64,000 nucleotides of DNA from Burkholderia pseudomultivorans (GTDB lineage: Bacteria; Pseudomonadota; Gammaproteobacteria; Burkholderiales; Burkholderiaceae), in the NCBI RefSeq assembly GCF_001718415.1, contig NZ_CP013378.1:248001-312000 (forward strand). Reading direction: 5' to 3'. Shown here in pieces: positions 1 to 8,029 of this stretch (its first letter is position 1; each line of letters opens with the position of its first letter). The notes under the pieces were generated by a model. The model was not told the origin of the DNA and searched no databases. It worked only from the letters and a program-made list of their open reading frames with translations. A program made the position numbers and the translations under genes.

Positions 1-653
1 TCGACGACGCGCTGCTCGCGCAGGCGCCGCGCGGGCTGATTCACGTCAACATGGCGACGGTGTCGGTCGCGCTCGCGGAATCGCTCGCGCACGCGCATGC
101 GTCGCGCGGCCTGGACTATGTCGCGGCGCCCGTGATGGGGCGTCCCGACGTCGCGGCCGCCGCGCGGCTGACGATCATGGCGGGCGGCCCGGCGGAGGCG
201 ATCGACCGCGTGCAGCCGCTGTTCGACGCGATCGGCCAGAAGACCTGGCGCTTCGGATCGCTGCCGCAGCACGCGAACGTCGCGAAGATCGCGGCGAACT
301 TCACGCTCGCGTCGGCGATCGAGACGCTCGGCGAGGCATCGGCGCTGCTCGGGGCGCACGGCGTCGCGATGCGCGATTTCCTCGACGTGATCACCGGCAG
401 CGTGTTTCCGGGGCCGGTCTACGAAGGTTACGGCGCGATGATCGCCGAGCGCCGCTACGAGCCTGCGCGCTTCAAGGCGCGTCTCGGCCTGAAGGACGTG
501 CGGCTCGCGCTGGAAGCCGGCGACGCCGCGTCGGTGCCGCTGCCGGTGGCGAGCGTCGTGCGCGACAGCCTGCTCGACGCGCTTGCCCACGGCGGCGGCG
601 ACCAGGACTTCGCGGTGCTCGGCGAAGCCGCGCTGCGGCGCGCGGGCCGCTGA
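1..653 (+). CDS. NAD(P)-dependent beta-hydroxyacid dehydrogenase (3-hydroxyisobutyrate dehydrogenase-like), 5'-truncated
   Basis: The open frame runs in from the left edge (codons in phase with position 3) and ends at a TGA at 651-653, so the N-terminal Rossmann domain with its GxGxxG motif lies outside the window. What remains shows the family substrate-site block around YVAAPVMGRPDVA and the catalytic-lysine helix HANVAKIAANF, where the K of the G/xxxKxxxN-type motif is the proton donor in this family. The C-terminal all-helical dimerisation domain follows. These enzymes oxidise or reduce short beta-hydroxyacids or semialdehydes such as 3-hydroxyisobutyrate or glyoxylate derivatives. The exact substrate cannot be read from this fragment. 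The ATG at position 51 is internal and not a start. Confidence 0.88.
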   Translation, partial: DDALLAQAPRGLIHVNMATVSVALAESLAHAHASRGLDYVAAPVMGRPDVAAAARLTIMAGGPAEAIDRVQPLFDAIGQKTWRFGSLPQHANVAKIAANFTLASAIETLGEASALLGAHGVAMRDFLDVITGSVFPGPVYEGYGAMIAERRYEPARFKARLGLKDVRLALEAGDAASVPLPVASVVRDSLLDALAHGGGDQDFAVLGEAALRRAGR

Positions 654-726
654 CGCGGCGCGCGACAGAAGCGCGTCGCGCGCGGCATAATCGACGTTTT
701 CATTCTTCTTTCGGTCGGGAGCGGTG

Positions 727-1371
727 ATGAACCTGCATACGTGGTGGCTTTTCGTGGCGACGGTGTTCGTCGTGTCGGCGATTCCGGGTCCGAACATGCT
801 GCTCGTGATGACGCACGGCGCGCGGCACGGGCTGCGGCGTTCGTCGTCGACGATGGCCGGCTGCCTCGCCGCGCTGGTGCTGATGCTGTCGGTATCGGCG
901 GCGGGCCTCGGCGCCGTGCTCGAAGCGTGGCCGGCGATGTTCAACACGCTGCGTTACGCGGGCGCGGCCTATCTCGTCTACCTCGGCGTGAAGGCGTGGC
1001 GCGCGCGCGTCGACGACGCTGCACCGGCCGCCGCCGACGTCGAGTCCGTGCCGCGCCAGGCTGCGCCGGCGTCGCGCTGGGCGCTGTTCCGCAACGGCTT
1101 CCTGGTCGCGGGCAGCAACCCGAAGGCGATCCTGTTCGCGGCCGCGCTGCTGCCGCAGTTCATCAATGCGGCCGAGCCGACGCTGCCGCAGTTCGGCATC
1201 CTCGTCGTCACGTTCGCGGTGATCGAGGTGAGCTGGTATCTCGTCTATGCGTCGTTCGGCACGCGCATCGGCGCAACGCTGAAGAGCCAGAGCGTCGCGA
1301 AGATCTTCAACCGGCTGACCGGCGGCCTGTTCGTCGGCTTCGGCGCGATGATGGCGCTGGTCCGGCACTGA
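727..1371 (+). CDS. LysE/RhtB-family amino acid exporter
   Basis: A 214-residue, strongly hydrophobic protein of about six transmembrane segments. The N-terminal helix followed by the family signature IPGPNMLLVMTHGARHG (residues about 17-33) is diagnostic of LysE/RhtB translocators, which export amino acids or homoserine lactone-like metabolites by proton exchange across the inner membrane. The C-terminal half has the usual GSNPKAILFAAALLPQF motif. The start chosen is the ATG at 727, five nt after GGGAG at 717-721; a GTG at 724 in the same frame is possible but too close to the ribosome site. It stands alone between a dehydrogenase and a convergent MFS gene. The substrate is not predictable. 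Confidence 0.92.
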   Translation: MNLHTWWLFVATVFVVSAIPGPNMLLVMTHGARHGLRRSSSTMAGCLAALVLMLSVSAAGLGAVLEAWPAMFNTLRYAGAAYLVYLGVKAWRARVDDAAPAAADVESVPRQAAPASRWALFRNGFLVAGSNPKAILFAAALLPQFINAAEPTLPQFGILVVTFAVIEVSWYLVYASFGTRIGATLKSQSVAKIFNRLTGGLFVGFGAMMALVRH

Positions 1372-1398
1372 TCGCGCGGCCGCGTCGCTTCGGCCCGC

Positions 1399-1435
1399 CG
1401 AACGCCCCGTCCCTCGCAAGAGGACGGGGCGTTCG
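1399..1435. terminator. Bidirectional intrinsic terminator hairpin
   Basis: Perfect 14-bp inverted repeat (1399-1412 with 1422-1435) around a 9-nt loop, lying in the short gap between the convergent LysE-family and MFS genes. The plus side is followed by a short T-rich run (CGTTT). It probably ends transcription from both sides. Confidence 0.75.
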
Positions 1436-1439
1436 CGTT

Positions 1440-2735
1440 TCAGGCCCGCGCGTCCGGCAGTCCCGCCGCGTCGGCGGCGCGTCCGGACGCAAGGCCGAAC
1501 GCCGCGGCCGCACCCGCGAACGCGAAACCGACGCCGCACACCGCGCTCCATCCGCCCCACGCCCACGCGCTGCCGGCCAGCGCCGCGCCGATCGCACCGC
1601 CGACGAAGAACAGGCCGACGAACAGCCCGTTCAGGCGCCCGCGCGCGGCCGGATTCAGCAGGTTGATCGCGCGGCGGCCGATCGTCTGGTCGGTGATCAC
1701 GCCCGCATCGAGCAGCGCTGCGCCGCCGGCCAGCAGCGCGAGCGCGACGCCGCGATGCGCATGCGCGTCGAAGCCGAACCAGCCCGCGCCCGCGATGCCA
1801 AGCACGGCCAGCGCCGCCAGCATCGCGCCGTGCGCGAGCCGCTGGGCGGCCGGCCCGCGGCCGCGGTCGCCCGCGCGCCCGGCGAGCGGCGTGACGATCG
1901 CGCCGCTCGCGCCGGCGAACGCGAACAGCGCGATCCCGTGCAAGTCGAGGCCGAACGGCGCTTGCGCGAGCCGCAGCCCGACGGCGGTCCAGAACGCGCT
2001 GAACGCGGCCATCGCGAGCGCGGCCGACAGCGCGTAACGGCGCAGCACGGGTTCGTCGGCCAGCAGGCGTCCCATCGACGCGAGCAGCGCGCGATAGCCG
2101 GCCGTCGCCGACGGGCGGCGCGACGGCAGCCGGAACGCGAGCACGGCGGCGATCGCGAGGTTCGCGAGCGCGGCGAGCGCATAGAACGCGCGCCAGCCGA
2201 CCGAGCCGGCGATCAGGCTCGCGAGCGGCCGCGACAGCAGGATGCCGAGCATCAGTCCGCTCATCACGTTGCCCACCGCGCGGCCGCGCTGCGCGTCGGG
2301 CGCCATCGATGCGGCCATCGGCACCAGCATCTGGATCACGCTCGATGCGGCGCCCGCGACCAGCGTCGCGAGCAGGAACACCACGCCGGAATGCGTGAAC
2401 GCCGGCAGCGCGAGCATCGCTGCGCACACCGCAAGCGTCGTCACGATCAGGCGGCGGTTCTCGAGCAGGTCGACGAGCGGCACCAGCAGCACGAGGCCGG
2501 CCGCATAGCCGAGCTGCGGCAGCATCGCGACGAGGCCGGCCAGGCCGGCGGGCAGGTGCAGGTCGGCGCTGATCGGACCGGTGAGCGGCTGCGCGGCGAA
2601 CAGGTCGATCACGATCACGCCGACCGTCGCGGCGAAAAAGAGCGTCATGCCGGCGCTGAGTGCGGGCGGCGCGGCGGCGAGGCGGGCGGCATCGCGGGTG
2701 TCGGCGGCCGGGCAGGAAGGAGCAGGGCAGTTCAT
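1440..2735 (-). CDS. MFS transporter, drug/arabinose-efflux type
   Basis: 431 residues with twelve predicted membrane helices and a long central loop, the usual size for a major facilitator. The region following helix 2 (PLVDLLENRRLIVTT, about residues 85-100) corresponds to the MFS loop 2-3 motif, and helix 5 has the antiporter-like GNVMSGLMLGILLSRPLASLIAG block. A hydrophilic 25-residue N-terminal tail precedes helix 1. It is transcribed divergently from a LysR regulator with only 97 bp between the two start codons, the classic arrangement for a regulator controlling its neighbouring efflux pump. Inner-membrane proton-coupled efflux is the family role; the substrate is unknown. Confidence 0.9.
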   Translation of the reverse strand: MNCPAPSCPAADTRDAARLAAAPPALSAGMTLFFAATVGVIVIDLFAAQPLTGPISADLHLPAGLAGLVAMLPQLGYAAGLVLLVPLVDLLENRRLIVTTLAVCAAMLALPAFTHSGVVFLLATLVAGAASSVIQMLVPMAASMAPDAQRGRAVGNVMSGLMLGILLSRPLASLIAGSVGWRAFYALAALANLAIAAVLAFRLPSRRPSATAGYRALLASMGRLLADEPVLRRYALSAALAMAAFSAFWTAVGLRLAQAPFGLDLHGIALFAFAGASGAIVTPLAGRAGDRGRGPAAQRLAHGAMLAALAVLGIAGAGWFGFDAHAHRGVALALLAGGAALLDAGVITDQTIGRRAINLLNPAARGRLNGLFVGLFFVGGAIGAALAGSAWAWGGWSAVCGVGFAFAGAAAAFGLASGRAADAAGLPDARA

Positions 2736-2832
2736 CGGAAGCCTGGAGCGGGAGTCGAAGGAAATCCCATCGTAGGCGGCCGATGTTTATGCGACAATTG
2801 AAATATGTCTAACATGATTATGCGAGATTGTT

Positions 2833-3759
2833 TTGAATACGCGTGATCTCCAGGCGTTCGTCGCGGTGGTCGACAGCGGCTCGATGGTGGCCGCCGCCGC
2901 GAAGCTCCATCTGACGCAGCCGGGCCTGACGCGGCGCGTGCAGAACCTCGAAACGCTGCTCGGCGTGCCGCTGCTGGACCGGCAGAGCAAGCCGCTGAAG
3001 CCGACCGCGGCCGGGCGCGACGTCTATGCGCTGGCGCGCGACGTGCTGTGCGCGGTCGACGCGCTGATGGCGGCCGGCACGCCGGACAGCGAGCCGGCCG
3101 GCGAACTGCGCATCGGCGTGCCGCCGTTCCTGTCCGAACTGGCGCTCGAGCAGCCGATCGACCGGCTGCGCGAAGCGTTTCCGCGCCTGACGCTGCGCGT
3201 GACGGCCGGCTGGTCGCCGGCGCTGGTGCAGGGCGTCGAACGCGGCACGCTCGACGTGGCCGCCGTGATGGTGCCGGCCAGCGCGGCGCTGCCGGACACG
3301 CTCGTCGCCACCCTGCTCGGCACGCAGCCGACGGTGCTGGTCGCCGCGCGCGACTTCCCGTTGCCGGACGGCCCGCTGACGCTCGACACGCTGTCCGGTT
3401 TCCCATGGGTGCTGAGCCAGGACGGCTGCGGCATGCGCTCGGCGCTGAGCCGCGCGCTCGGCTCGGCCGGGCTGCCGTTCGACGTGGCGGTCGAGGCGTT
3501 CGGCTCGGAGCTGCAGCTGTCGCTGGTCGCGCGCGGCGCGGGCATCGGCATCGCGCCGCCGAACGCGCTGGCGCGCAGCGCGCATCGCGACGCGCTGAAG
3601 GTGGTGGAAACGGCGGGGATCGAGACGCGGATCAACGTGTGGACCGTGCACGGCGCGCTGCCGGGCCGGCTGATGCGGCCCGTCGCACTGCTGCGCGACG
3701 CGCTGGCCGACGTGCTGGCGCAGGAGCTGACGAAGGGGTCAGATGCAATCGCGGTCTAG
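2833..3759 (+). CDS. LysR-family transcriptional regulator (divergent to MFS pump)
   Basis: 308 residues. The N-terminal winged helix-turn-helix (MNTRDLQAFVAVVDSGSMVAAAAKLHLTQPGLTRRVQNLE, residues about 1-40) and the following LGVPLLDRQSKPLKPTAAG are standard LysR features; residues about 90-300 form the periplasmic-binding-protein-like effector domain. The start must be the TTG at 2833: an in-frame TGA lies at 2815-2817 and the only other upstream codon is an ATT. It probably senses a small ligand and activates the divergent MFS transporter from the shared 97-bp intergenic region, which includes the T-N11-A-like stretch ATGTCTAACAT at 2804-2814. Confidence 0.92.
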   Translation: MNTRDLQAFVAVVDSGSMVAAAAKLHLTQPGLTRRVQNLETLLGVPLLDRQSKPLKPTAAGRDVYALARDVLCAVDALMAAGTPDSEPAGELRIGVPPFLSELALEQPIDRLREAFPRLTLRVTAGWSPALVQGVERGTLDVAAVMVPASAALPDTLVATLLGTQPTVLVAARDFPLPDGPLTLDTLSGFPWVLSQDGCGMRSALSRALGSAGLPFDVAVEAFGSELQLSLVARGAGIGIAPPNALARSAHRDALKVVETAGIETRINVWTVHGALPGRLMRPVALLRDALADVLAQELTKGSDAIAV

Positions 3760-3802
3760 AGTCCGCATTCGAGGGAAAATCCTTATTTTCTCTACGGAAA
3801 TG

Positions 3803-3831
3803 TTGCGTTGCGGAAACCGATTCGCTATAGT
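3803..3831 (+). promoter_or_regulatory. Sigma70 promoter of the candidate small RNA
   Basis: TTGCGT at 3803-3808 and TATAGT at 3826-3831, separated by exactly 17 nt. Transcription would begin near 3838, immediately before the CUCCU-rich repeats. No coding gene follows before the hairpin at 3870, so this promoter appears dedicated to a short RNA. Confidence 0.75.
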
Positions 3832-3837
3832 TGCACC

Positions 3838-3898
3838 TGTCTCCTCCATGTCTCCTCTGATATGGATTCAGCCCGCCTCCTAGGCGGGCTTTTTTTTG
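3838..3898 (+). ncRNA. Candidate trans-acting small RNA with repeated anti-Shine-Dalgarno motifs
   Basis: A ~60-nt transcription unit: good sigma70 promoter just upstream, then a 5' region carrying the direct repeat TGTCTCCTC at 3838-3846 and 3849-3857, then a perfect 9-bp hairpin (3870-3878 with 3882-3890, loop CCT) followed by eight T residues. The unstructured 5' end complementary to AGGAGACA-type ribosome sites plus a rho-independent terminator is the usual architecture of riboregulators that block translation initiation. Several genes in this window have ribosome sites matching it over 7-10 nt (see findings). From memory, Burkholderia has conserved short RNAs of this kind that affect carbon-source use; identity with any named one was not checked. 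Confidence 0.72.
3870..3898 (+). terminator. Intrinsic terminator of the small RNA
   Basis: AGCCCGCCT / AGGCGGGCT perfect 9-bp stem with a 3-nt loop followed by a run of T to 3897. The T-run lies only on the plus side. It could also stop read-through from the LysR gene. Confidence 0.85.
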
Positions 3899-3943
3899 CC
3901 TGCGTTTTTCCCGCAGCGCGCGTTGCGCCTTCGGCTGCCGGCG

Positions 3944-4777
3944 TCAGAACTTGTACGTCATCCCGACGTAGCTGATGATCGGATCGGCCTTCAGCTCCGA
4001 TTTCGACTCGGCCAGCACGGTGCCGTCGGCCGCCTTTATCGTCACCGTCGACGTCGTCTTCAGCGGGATATAGGTCACCGACGCCACCAGCCCGAAATGC
4101 TCGGTCATGTTGTACTGCAGGCCCGCGTTGAACACCGGCTGCCACGACGACGACGCCTTCGCCTCCACCGACGTCGTGCCCGGCTTGCCCGCGCCCGCCG
4201 CCAGGATCGCGCCGAGGTTGTCCTGCGTCTGCTTGATGAAGTTGGTGTTGAGCTGCAGGTCGCTGAACCAGTTGTACGACACGCCGAGGCCGAGGAACGG
4301 CCGGAACTTCGCGGTGGCCTGCCCGAAGTAGTACTGCAGCAGCACGGCCGGGCTCCATTGCCGCACGCTCTTCACGATCGGGTTGACCGACGCGAGCCCG
4401 ATGTTCTGCGAGCCGAGCGCGCCGGCCGGGCCGGGCGGCTTGATCGTGCCCTGGCCCGACACCTTGAACACCGGCGGCACGCCGGCCACCGACGTGACCG
4501 CGATATGGTCGGTCAGGAAGTGGCTGACGGTCAGGCCGACGGTGTCCGCGCCGCTCGTGTGCAGCCCGGTGCCCGGCGACGTGAACGACGGCGGCAGGCG
4601 CAGCGGCGTATTGATCGGCGTCGGTGCGACGTTGGTCGTCATCGGCGTGCTGCTTTGCTGCGGCATCACGTGGAACCAGCCGAGCGTGACGACGTTGCTG
4701 CCGGCGCTCTGCGCGTGGGCCGCGAGCGGCGCCAGCACGGCGGCGCCGGCCGCCGCGCACAGAAGGGTCTTCTTCAT
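3944..4777 (-). CDS. OmpW-family outer membrane protein
   Basis: 277 residues. The signal peptide MKKTLLCAAAGAAVLAPLAAHA ends at about residue 22. The mature part alternates like a beta barrel, with TVGLTVSHFLTDHIAVTSVAGVPP and the OmpW landmark PAVLLQYYFGQATAKFRPFLGLGVSYNWF, and it ends in aromatic F (YVGMTYKF) as outer-membrane barrels do. OmpW proteins are eight-stranded barrels with a lateral hydrophobic channel for small non-polar compounds. It is slightly longer than typical OmpW because of two loop expansions. The ATG at 4777 follows GGAGGGAAG, and the frame upstream of it is not supported. It lies 16 nt after the DUF2957 lipoprotein gene and is surely co-transcribed with it. Confidence 0.88.
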   Translation of the reverse strand: MKKTLLCAAAGAAVLAPLAAHAQSAGSNVVTLGWFHVMPQQSSTPMTTNVAPTPINTPLRLPPSFTSPGTGLHTSGADTVGLTVSHFLTDHIAVTSVAGVPPVFKVSGQGTIKPPGPAGALGSQNIGLASVNPIVKSVRQWSPAVLLQYYFGQATAKFRPFLGLGVSYNWFSDLQLNTNFIKQTQDNLGAILAAGAGKPGTTSVEAKASSSWQPVFNAGLQYNMTEHFGLVASVTYIPLKTTSTVTIKAADGTVLAESKSELKADPIISYVGMTYKF

Positions 4778-4793
4778 CACGGCTTCCCTCCGC

Positions 4794-6035
4794 TTACTGG
4801 ACGAACGCGCCGATCGTGAAATACGGCGTCGATCCCGCGTTGTCGAGGAAACCGAACACGCCGCCCGTGAAGATGAACTTGCCGGTCGGCGTCGAGCTGC
4901 TCGCGCCCGTATGGATCGTCGTGACCGTACCCGGCACCTTCTGCGTGTAGTCGAGGTCGAGCGCGGTCGCGAGCGACGCCTGCGACGGCTGGAACGGATC
5001 AAGCAGCGTGGCCTGGTTGTTGATCAGCGCGGTGGTCCGGTAGTCGAACTGGCTGTCGACGCCGATGTACTCGCCGTTCTGCGAGCCGACCGAGATCGCC
5101 GTCTGCGGCGCGAGGATCGAGATGCTCGATTCGTCGTCGGCGGTCAGGCCCGGCACGCCGTTGCTGTCCGGCGTCGGGTTCGGGTTCGCGACGCCGGTGC
5201 GCACGAGGATCGGCACGAGCTGGTTGCGCAGCTTGCCGACGATCATGAAGCCCTTGCCTTGCGGCGTCGCCGACAGCGTCGGCTTCAGCTGGCTCTGGTA
5301 GTGGTTCGACTGGAACGCGCCGCTGCCGTCCGCCGACTGCACGAAGTTCGTGCCCTGCTGCGTGCACGCGGCGCCCGCGAACTGGCCGGTCGAATCGCAC
5401 TTGGTCCACGAACCGTCGGCGTTGATCGTCACCTTCGCGTCGATCGACGCCGGCGCGAAGTTCTGCGACGGCACTTCGCCGAAGCCGACGTGGCTGTATG
5501 TGCCGGCGACCTTCGTGATGTCGGTTTCGATCGACGAGAAGCCGATGAACGGGTAGTACGGGAATTTCGTGTCGGGCACCGCGGCCTGGCCGAGCACGCC
5601 GTTGAACTGGATTTCCTTGCCGGGAATCGTGCCGCCCGCCACGCCTTCGCCGACGAAGATCCGCGCCGGGCGCGACGGATCGAGGCTCGCGCCGTTCAGG
5701 CGGAATGCGCACTGGTTCAGCTTGTTGGTCGGCAGCAGCGTTTCCTGCGTGAGCGTGCCGCTGTCGACGGTGCCCGCGCGGGTCGGCACGACCGTGCCGG
5801 TCGTCTGCGGCACCGGCGATTCGACATAGGTGACCTGCCAGGTCATCTTGGTCGTGTCGAGCTGGACTTTCGCGAGTTCGCCGCTGCCCGCGCCGCCGGT
5901 AAACACGGTGCTGTAGTCGAGCGACGCGGGGCAGAGCCGGTCTTCGACGAGCGGCGGCGGATTGTCGTCGCCGCCGCCGCAGGCCGAAAGAAGGGGGGCG
6001 GTCAAGGCGGCCGCGAGAATGAGGTTGCGCTTCAT
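4794..6035 (-). CDS. DUF2957-type surface lipoprotein (paralogue 1)
   Basis: 413 residues. A short lipoprotein signal peptide ends in the lipobox LLSAC (Cys19), followed by GGGDD, suggesting an outer-membrane-anchored lipoprotein. The rest is rich in small polar residues and beta-strand-like, and matches what I recall of DUF2957, a Burkholderiaceae family of unknown function. It shares layout with its upstream neighbour: CPASLDYSTVFTGGAGSGE versus CPADADIVKSTYLGGAGSGE near the N-terminus, a central PF(I/L)GF block, a DDES(S/G)I block, and a C-terminal STPYF(T/G). The ATG follows GGAGGAGC. It is the middle gene of a three-gene lipoprotein/lipoprotein/OmpW operon. No enzymatic motif was recognised. 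Confidence 0.85.
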   Translation of the reverse strand: MKRNLILAAALTAPLLSACGGGDDNPPPLVEDRLCPASLDYSTVFTGGAGSGELAKVQLDTTKMTWQVTYVESPVPQTTGTVVPTRAGTVDSGTLTQETLLPTNKLNQCAFRLNGASLDPSRPARIFVGEGVAGGTIPGKEIQFNGVLGQAAVPDTKFPYYPFIGFSSIETDITKVAGTYSHVGFGEVPSQNFAPASIDAKVTINADGSWTKCDSTGQFAGAACTQQGTNFVQSADGSGAFQSNHYQSQLKPTLSATPQGKGFMIVGKLRNQLVPILVRTGVANPNPTPDSNGVPGLTADDESSISILAPQTAISVGSQNGEYIGVDSQFDYRTTALINNQATLLDPFQPSQASLATALDLDYTQKVPGTVTTIHTGASSSTPTGKFIFTGGVFGFLDNAGSTPYFTIGAFVQ

Positions 6036-6174
6036 GTTGCTCCTCCAGATTTGTCTTGTGCGGCGGCCAGCTCCCTGTCGGCCGCTTCTATGGCTTGTGC
6101 TCGTCCTGCCGGCGCCATGCCGGGCGCCGTCCAGCTTCGCGCGGCGACGGCCACCGCCGCCGCGCCCCCGATCG

Positions 6175-7599
6175 CTACTTGCTGATCTGCGCGCCCACGC
6201 CGAAGTACGGCGTCGACGACGTGGACGAATTCGCCGACGTCGACGTGACGCCGCCGTTCACCGTGCCCTGGATCAGCGCCGCATACAGCCCGCCGGTCGC
6301 GATCACCACGCCCGATGCGGACGGATAGCTCGCGCCGCTCGGCGGCGTCGTGGTCGCGCCCAGCAGGCCCGGCGTCGTCTGGCCGTAGTCGAGCGTGAAG
6401 CCGTCTTCCTCGGCCTGCGTGGACGGGTTGATGAACGACGCGTTGCTGCCGCGGATCAGCGCAGCCGTGTACTTGAAGTTCGAGTCCGCGCCCGCGTAGC
6501 CGCCGTCGATCGCGCCCGACGTGATCGCCGTTGCCGCGCCGAGCACCGCGATGCCCGATTCGTCGTCGACCTGCGCGTCGGTGTGCAGCGGCGCCGTGCC
6601 GAGGTTCACGTTGCCCGTGCGCACGATCACCGGCACGGTCGCGCCGTTGAGCTGGCCGAGCACCATGTGCGCGGTCGCCGACTTGCCGGTCGCGCCGATC
6701 AGCGGCAGTTGCGTCTGCGGCAGCGTCTGCGGCGCCTTCGTGCTGTCGAAGTAGCCGCCGTTCGCTGTGTTCACGGTCCAGGGATTGCCGGTCGTCTGGC
6801 AGCCGCCCGAACTCGTCGAGGTACACGCGCCGTTCGCGTCGAACGTCTCGCTCGAGTTCGTGCCCTTGGTCGCGTAGTTGCCGGACGGCACGAGGTGATA
6901 GATCAGCGCGTTGTACGTGCCGGGCAGCTTCGAAAGATCGGTCGTCGTGTTGGCGAAGCCGAGGAACGGGTAGAAGTCGAAATGGCGGTTCGGCACCTGG
7001 CCGACGTTCTGCAGCACGCCGGGAATGATCGTCAGCCCGTCGTACTGGACCGTCGCACCCGGAATGCCGCCGCCTGCGACGCCCATGCCGACGAGCAGCA
7101 TCGGCGGGTTCGCCTGGTTGAAGTCGGCGGCCGTCGAATAGGTGGCGCCGCTCGGCGTCTTGCCCGAGCCCGGCGTCAGGATGAATGCGCAGCGCGTCTG
7201 CTCGGCGGTCGGCAGCGTGCCGGTCGGCGGATGCATGACCTTGCCGGTGATCGTCGTGCCGGCGCGGCTCGGCGTGACGGTGCCCGTGGCGAGCGGAATC
7301 GGCGATTCGAGCCACTTGAGCGTGTAGGTCATCGCGACGGCGTCGATGTTGACGCTGACGATCTCGCCGCTACCGGCGCCGCCGAGATACGTGCTCTTCA
7401 CGATGTCGGCGTCGGCCGGGCACAGCGCGCCGTTGACGGGCTGCGACGGCGGTGGCCCTTGCGTGCCGCAGCTCGAACCGGAACATTGGGGCGTGTCGAT
7501 CGGCGCGAGTGCGCCGCCGGAATCCCCCCCACCACAGGCGACCAGCAAAGGGGCAATGGCAAAGGCCGTTGCCACCCCCTTCGATAAGGTGTGCGACAT
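6175..7599 (-). CDS. DUF2957-type surface lipoprotein (paralogue 2)
   Basis: 474 residues. The signal peptide ends in the lipobox LLVAC (Cys22), followed by GGGDSGG and a Pro/Ser/Gly-rich linker that likely spans away from the membrane. It is paralogous to the next gene over its whole length, with conserved GGAGSGE, YPFLGF, DDESGI and SSTPYFG landmarks, and is about 60 residues longer, mostly in the linker and central loops. First gene of the minus-strand operon; a TTGACA-containing promoter lies 35-60 nt upstream and its ribosome site GGAGACAG matches the 5' repeat of the candidate sRNA. Function unknown; export with an OmpW barrel suggests a role at the cell surface. Confidence 0.85.
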   Translation of the reverse strand: MSHTLSKGVATAFAIAPLLVACGGGDSGGALAPIDTPQCSGSSCGTQGPPPSQPVNGALCPADADIVKSTYLGGAGSGEIVSVNIDAVAMTYTLKWLESPIPLATGTVTPSRAGTTITGKVMHPPTGTLPTAEQTRCAFILTPGSGKTPSGATYSTAADFNQANPPMLLVGMGVAGGGIPGATVQYDGLTIIPGVLQNVGQVPNRHFDFYPFLGFANTTTDLSKLPGTYNALIYHLVPSGNYATKGTNSSETFDANGACTSTSSGGCQTTGNPWTVNTANGGYFDSTKAPQTLPQTQLPLIGATGKSATAHMVLGQLNGATVPVIVRTGNVNLGTAPLHTDAQVDDESGIAVLGAATAITSGAIDGGYAGADSNFKYTAALIRGSNASFINPSTQAEEDGFTLDYGQTTPGLLGATTTPPSGASYPSASGVVIATGGLYAALIQGTVNGGVTSTSANSSTSSTPYFGVGAQISK

Positions 7600-7632
7600 G
7601 CCGCTGTCTCCAATCGTTTAATTGTGCGAGCT

Positions 7633-7661
7633 AATGTCGCTGCGGCGATTTTTGCTGTCAA
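7633..7661 (-). promoter_or_regulatory. Promoter of the DUF2957/OmpW operon
   Basis: On the minus strand a perfect TTGACA (plus-strand 7656-7661) and GACATT (7633-7638) are separated by 17 nt. The predicted transcript starts near 7626, giving a ~27-nt leader before the first lipoprotein gene. Confidence 0.6.
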
Positions 7662-7987
7662 TTGACGAACTCGTCTAAAAAAGGCGATTGAAACGGAGGC
7701 CTGATTTTGAATCCTTGCCGGATGGGGGCTTTCAGTAAGAATTAAAACGGCAGCGCGGCCTGGAACGGGTGGTCGAGTGGGGGCGGCGCCACATGCGCGC
7801 CGTCGCCGGAGCGCCTGAGCGCGTATAACGGCAGCGTTTAAAGCGCCGCACATCCGGTTTATCCCTATTCGGGATTGACTGGAGAAACGCGCGGTGAATT
7901 AATTCCCCGGCAATCGCGCAATGGAAAGCTTGTAAATATTTGTAAATAAGCTGACCGAATTTTTATTATTGCTTCGCGCGAATAAAA
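7662..7987. other. Intergenic region upstream of the lipoprotein operon
   Basis: No gene is supported here. Positions 7900-7985 are conspicuously AT-rich for this genome (TAAATATTTGTAAATAAG, TTTTTATTATTG) and could hold upstream regulatory sites for the lipoprotein operon or the 3' end of the argC transcript. Short open frames overlapping this stretch lack ribosome sites. Confidence 0.5.
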
Positions 7988-8010
7988 AAAGCCGGCCAGC
8001 GGCCGGCTTT
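7988..8010 (-). terminator. argC terminator
   Basis: AAAGCCGGCC and GGCCGGCTTT form a 10-bp perfect stem with a 3-nt loop. Read on the minus strand the T-run is extended by the A-run at 7984-7990. It sits 20 nt beyond the argC stop. Confidence 0.85.
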
Positions 8011-8029
8011 GCATCGCATGCGACGTGGA

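Noticed and set aside
741..2801. 686-residue Arg-rich frame overlapping LysE and MFS genes
   Set aside because: Shadow of real genes in both orientations; no start signal or fold.
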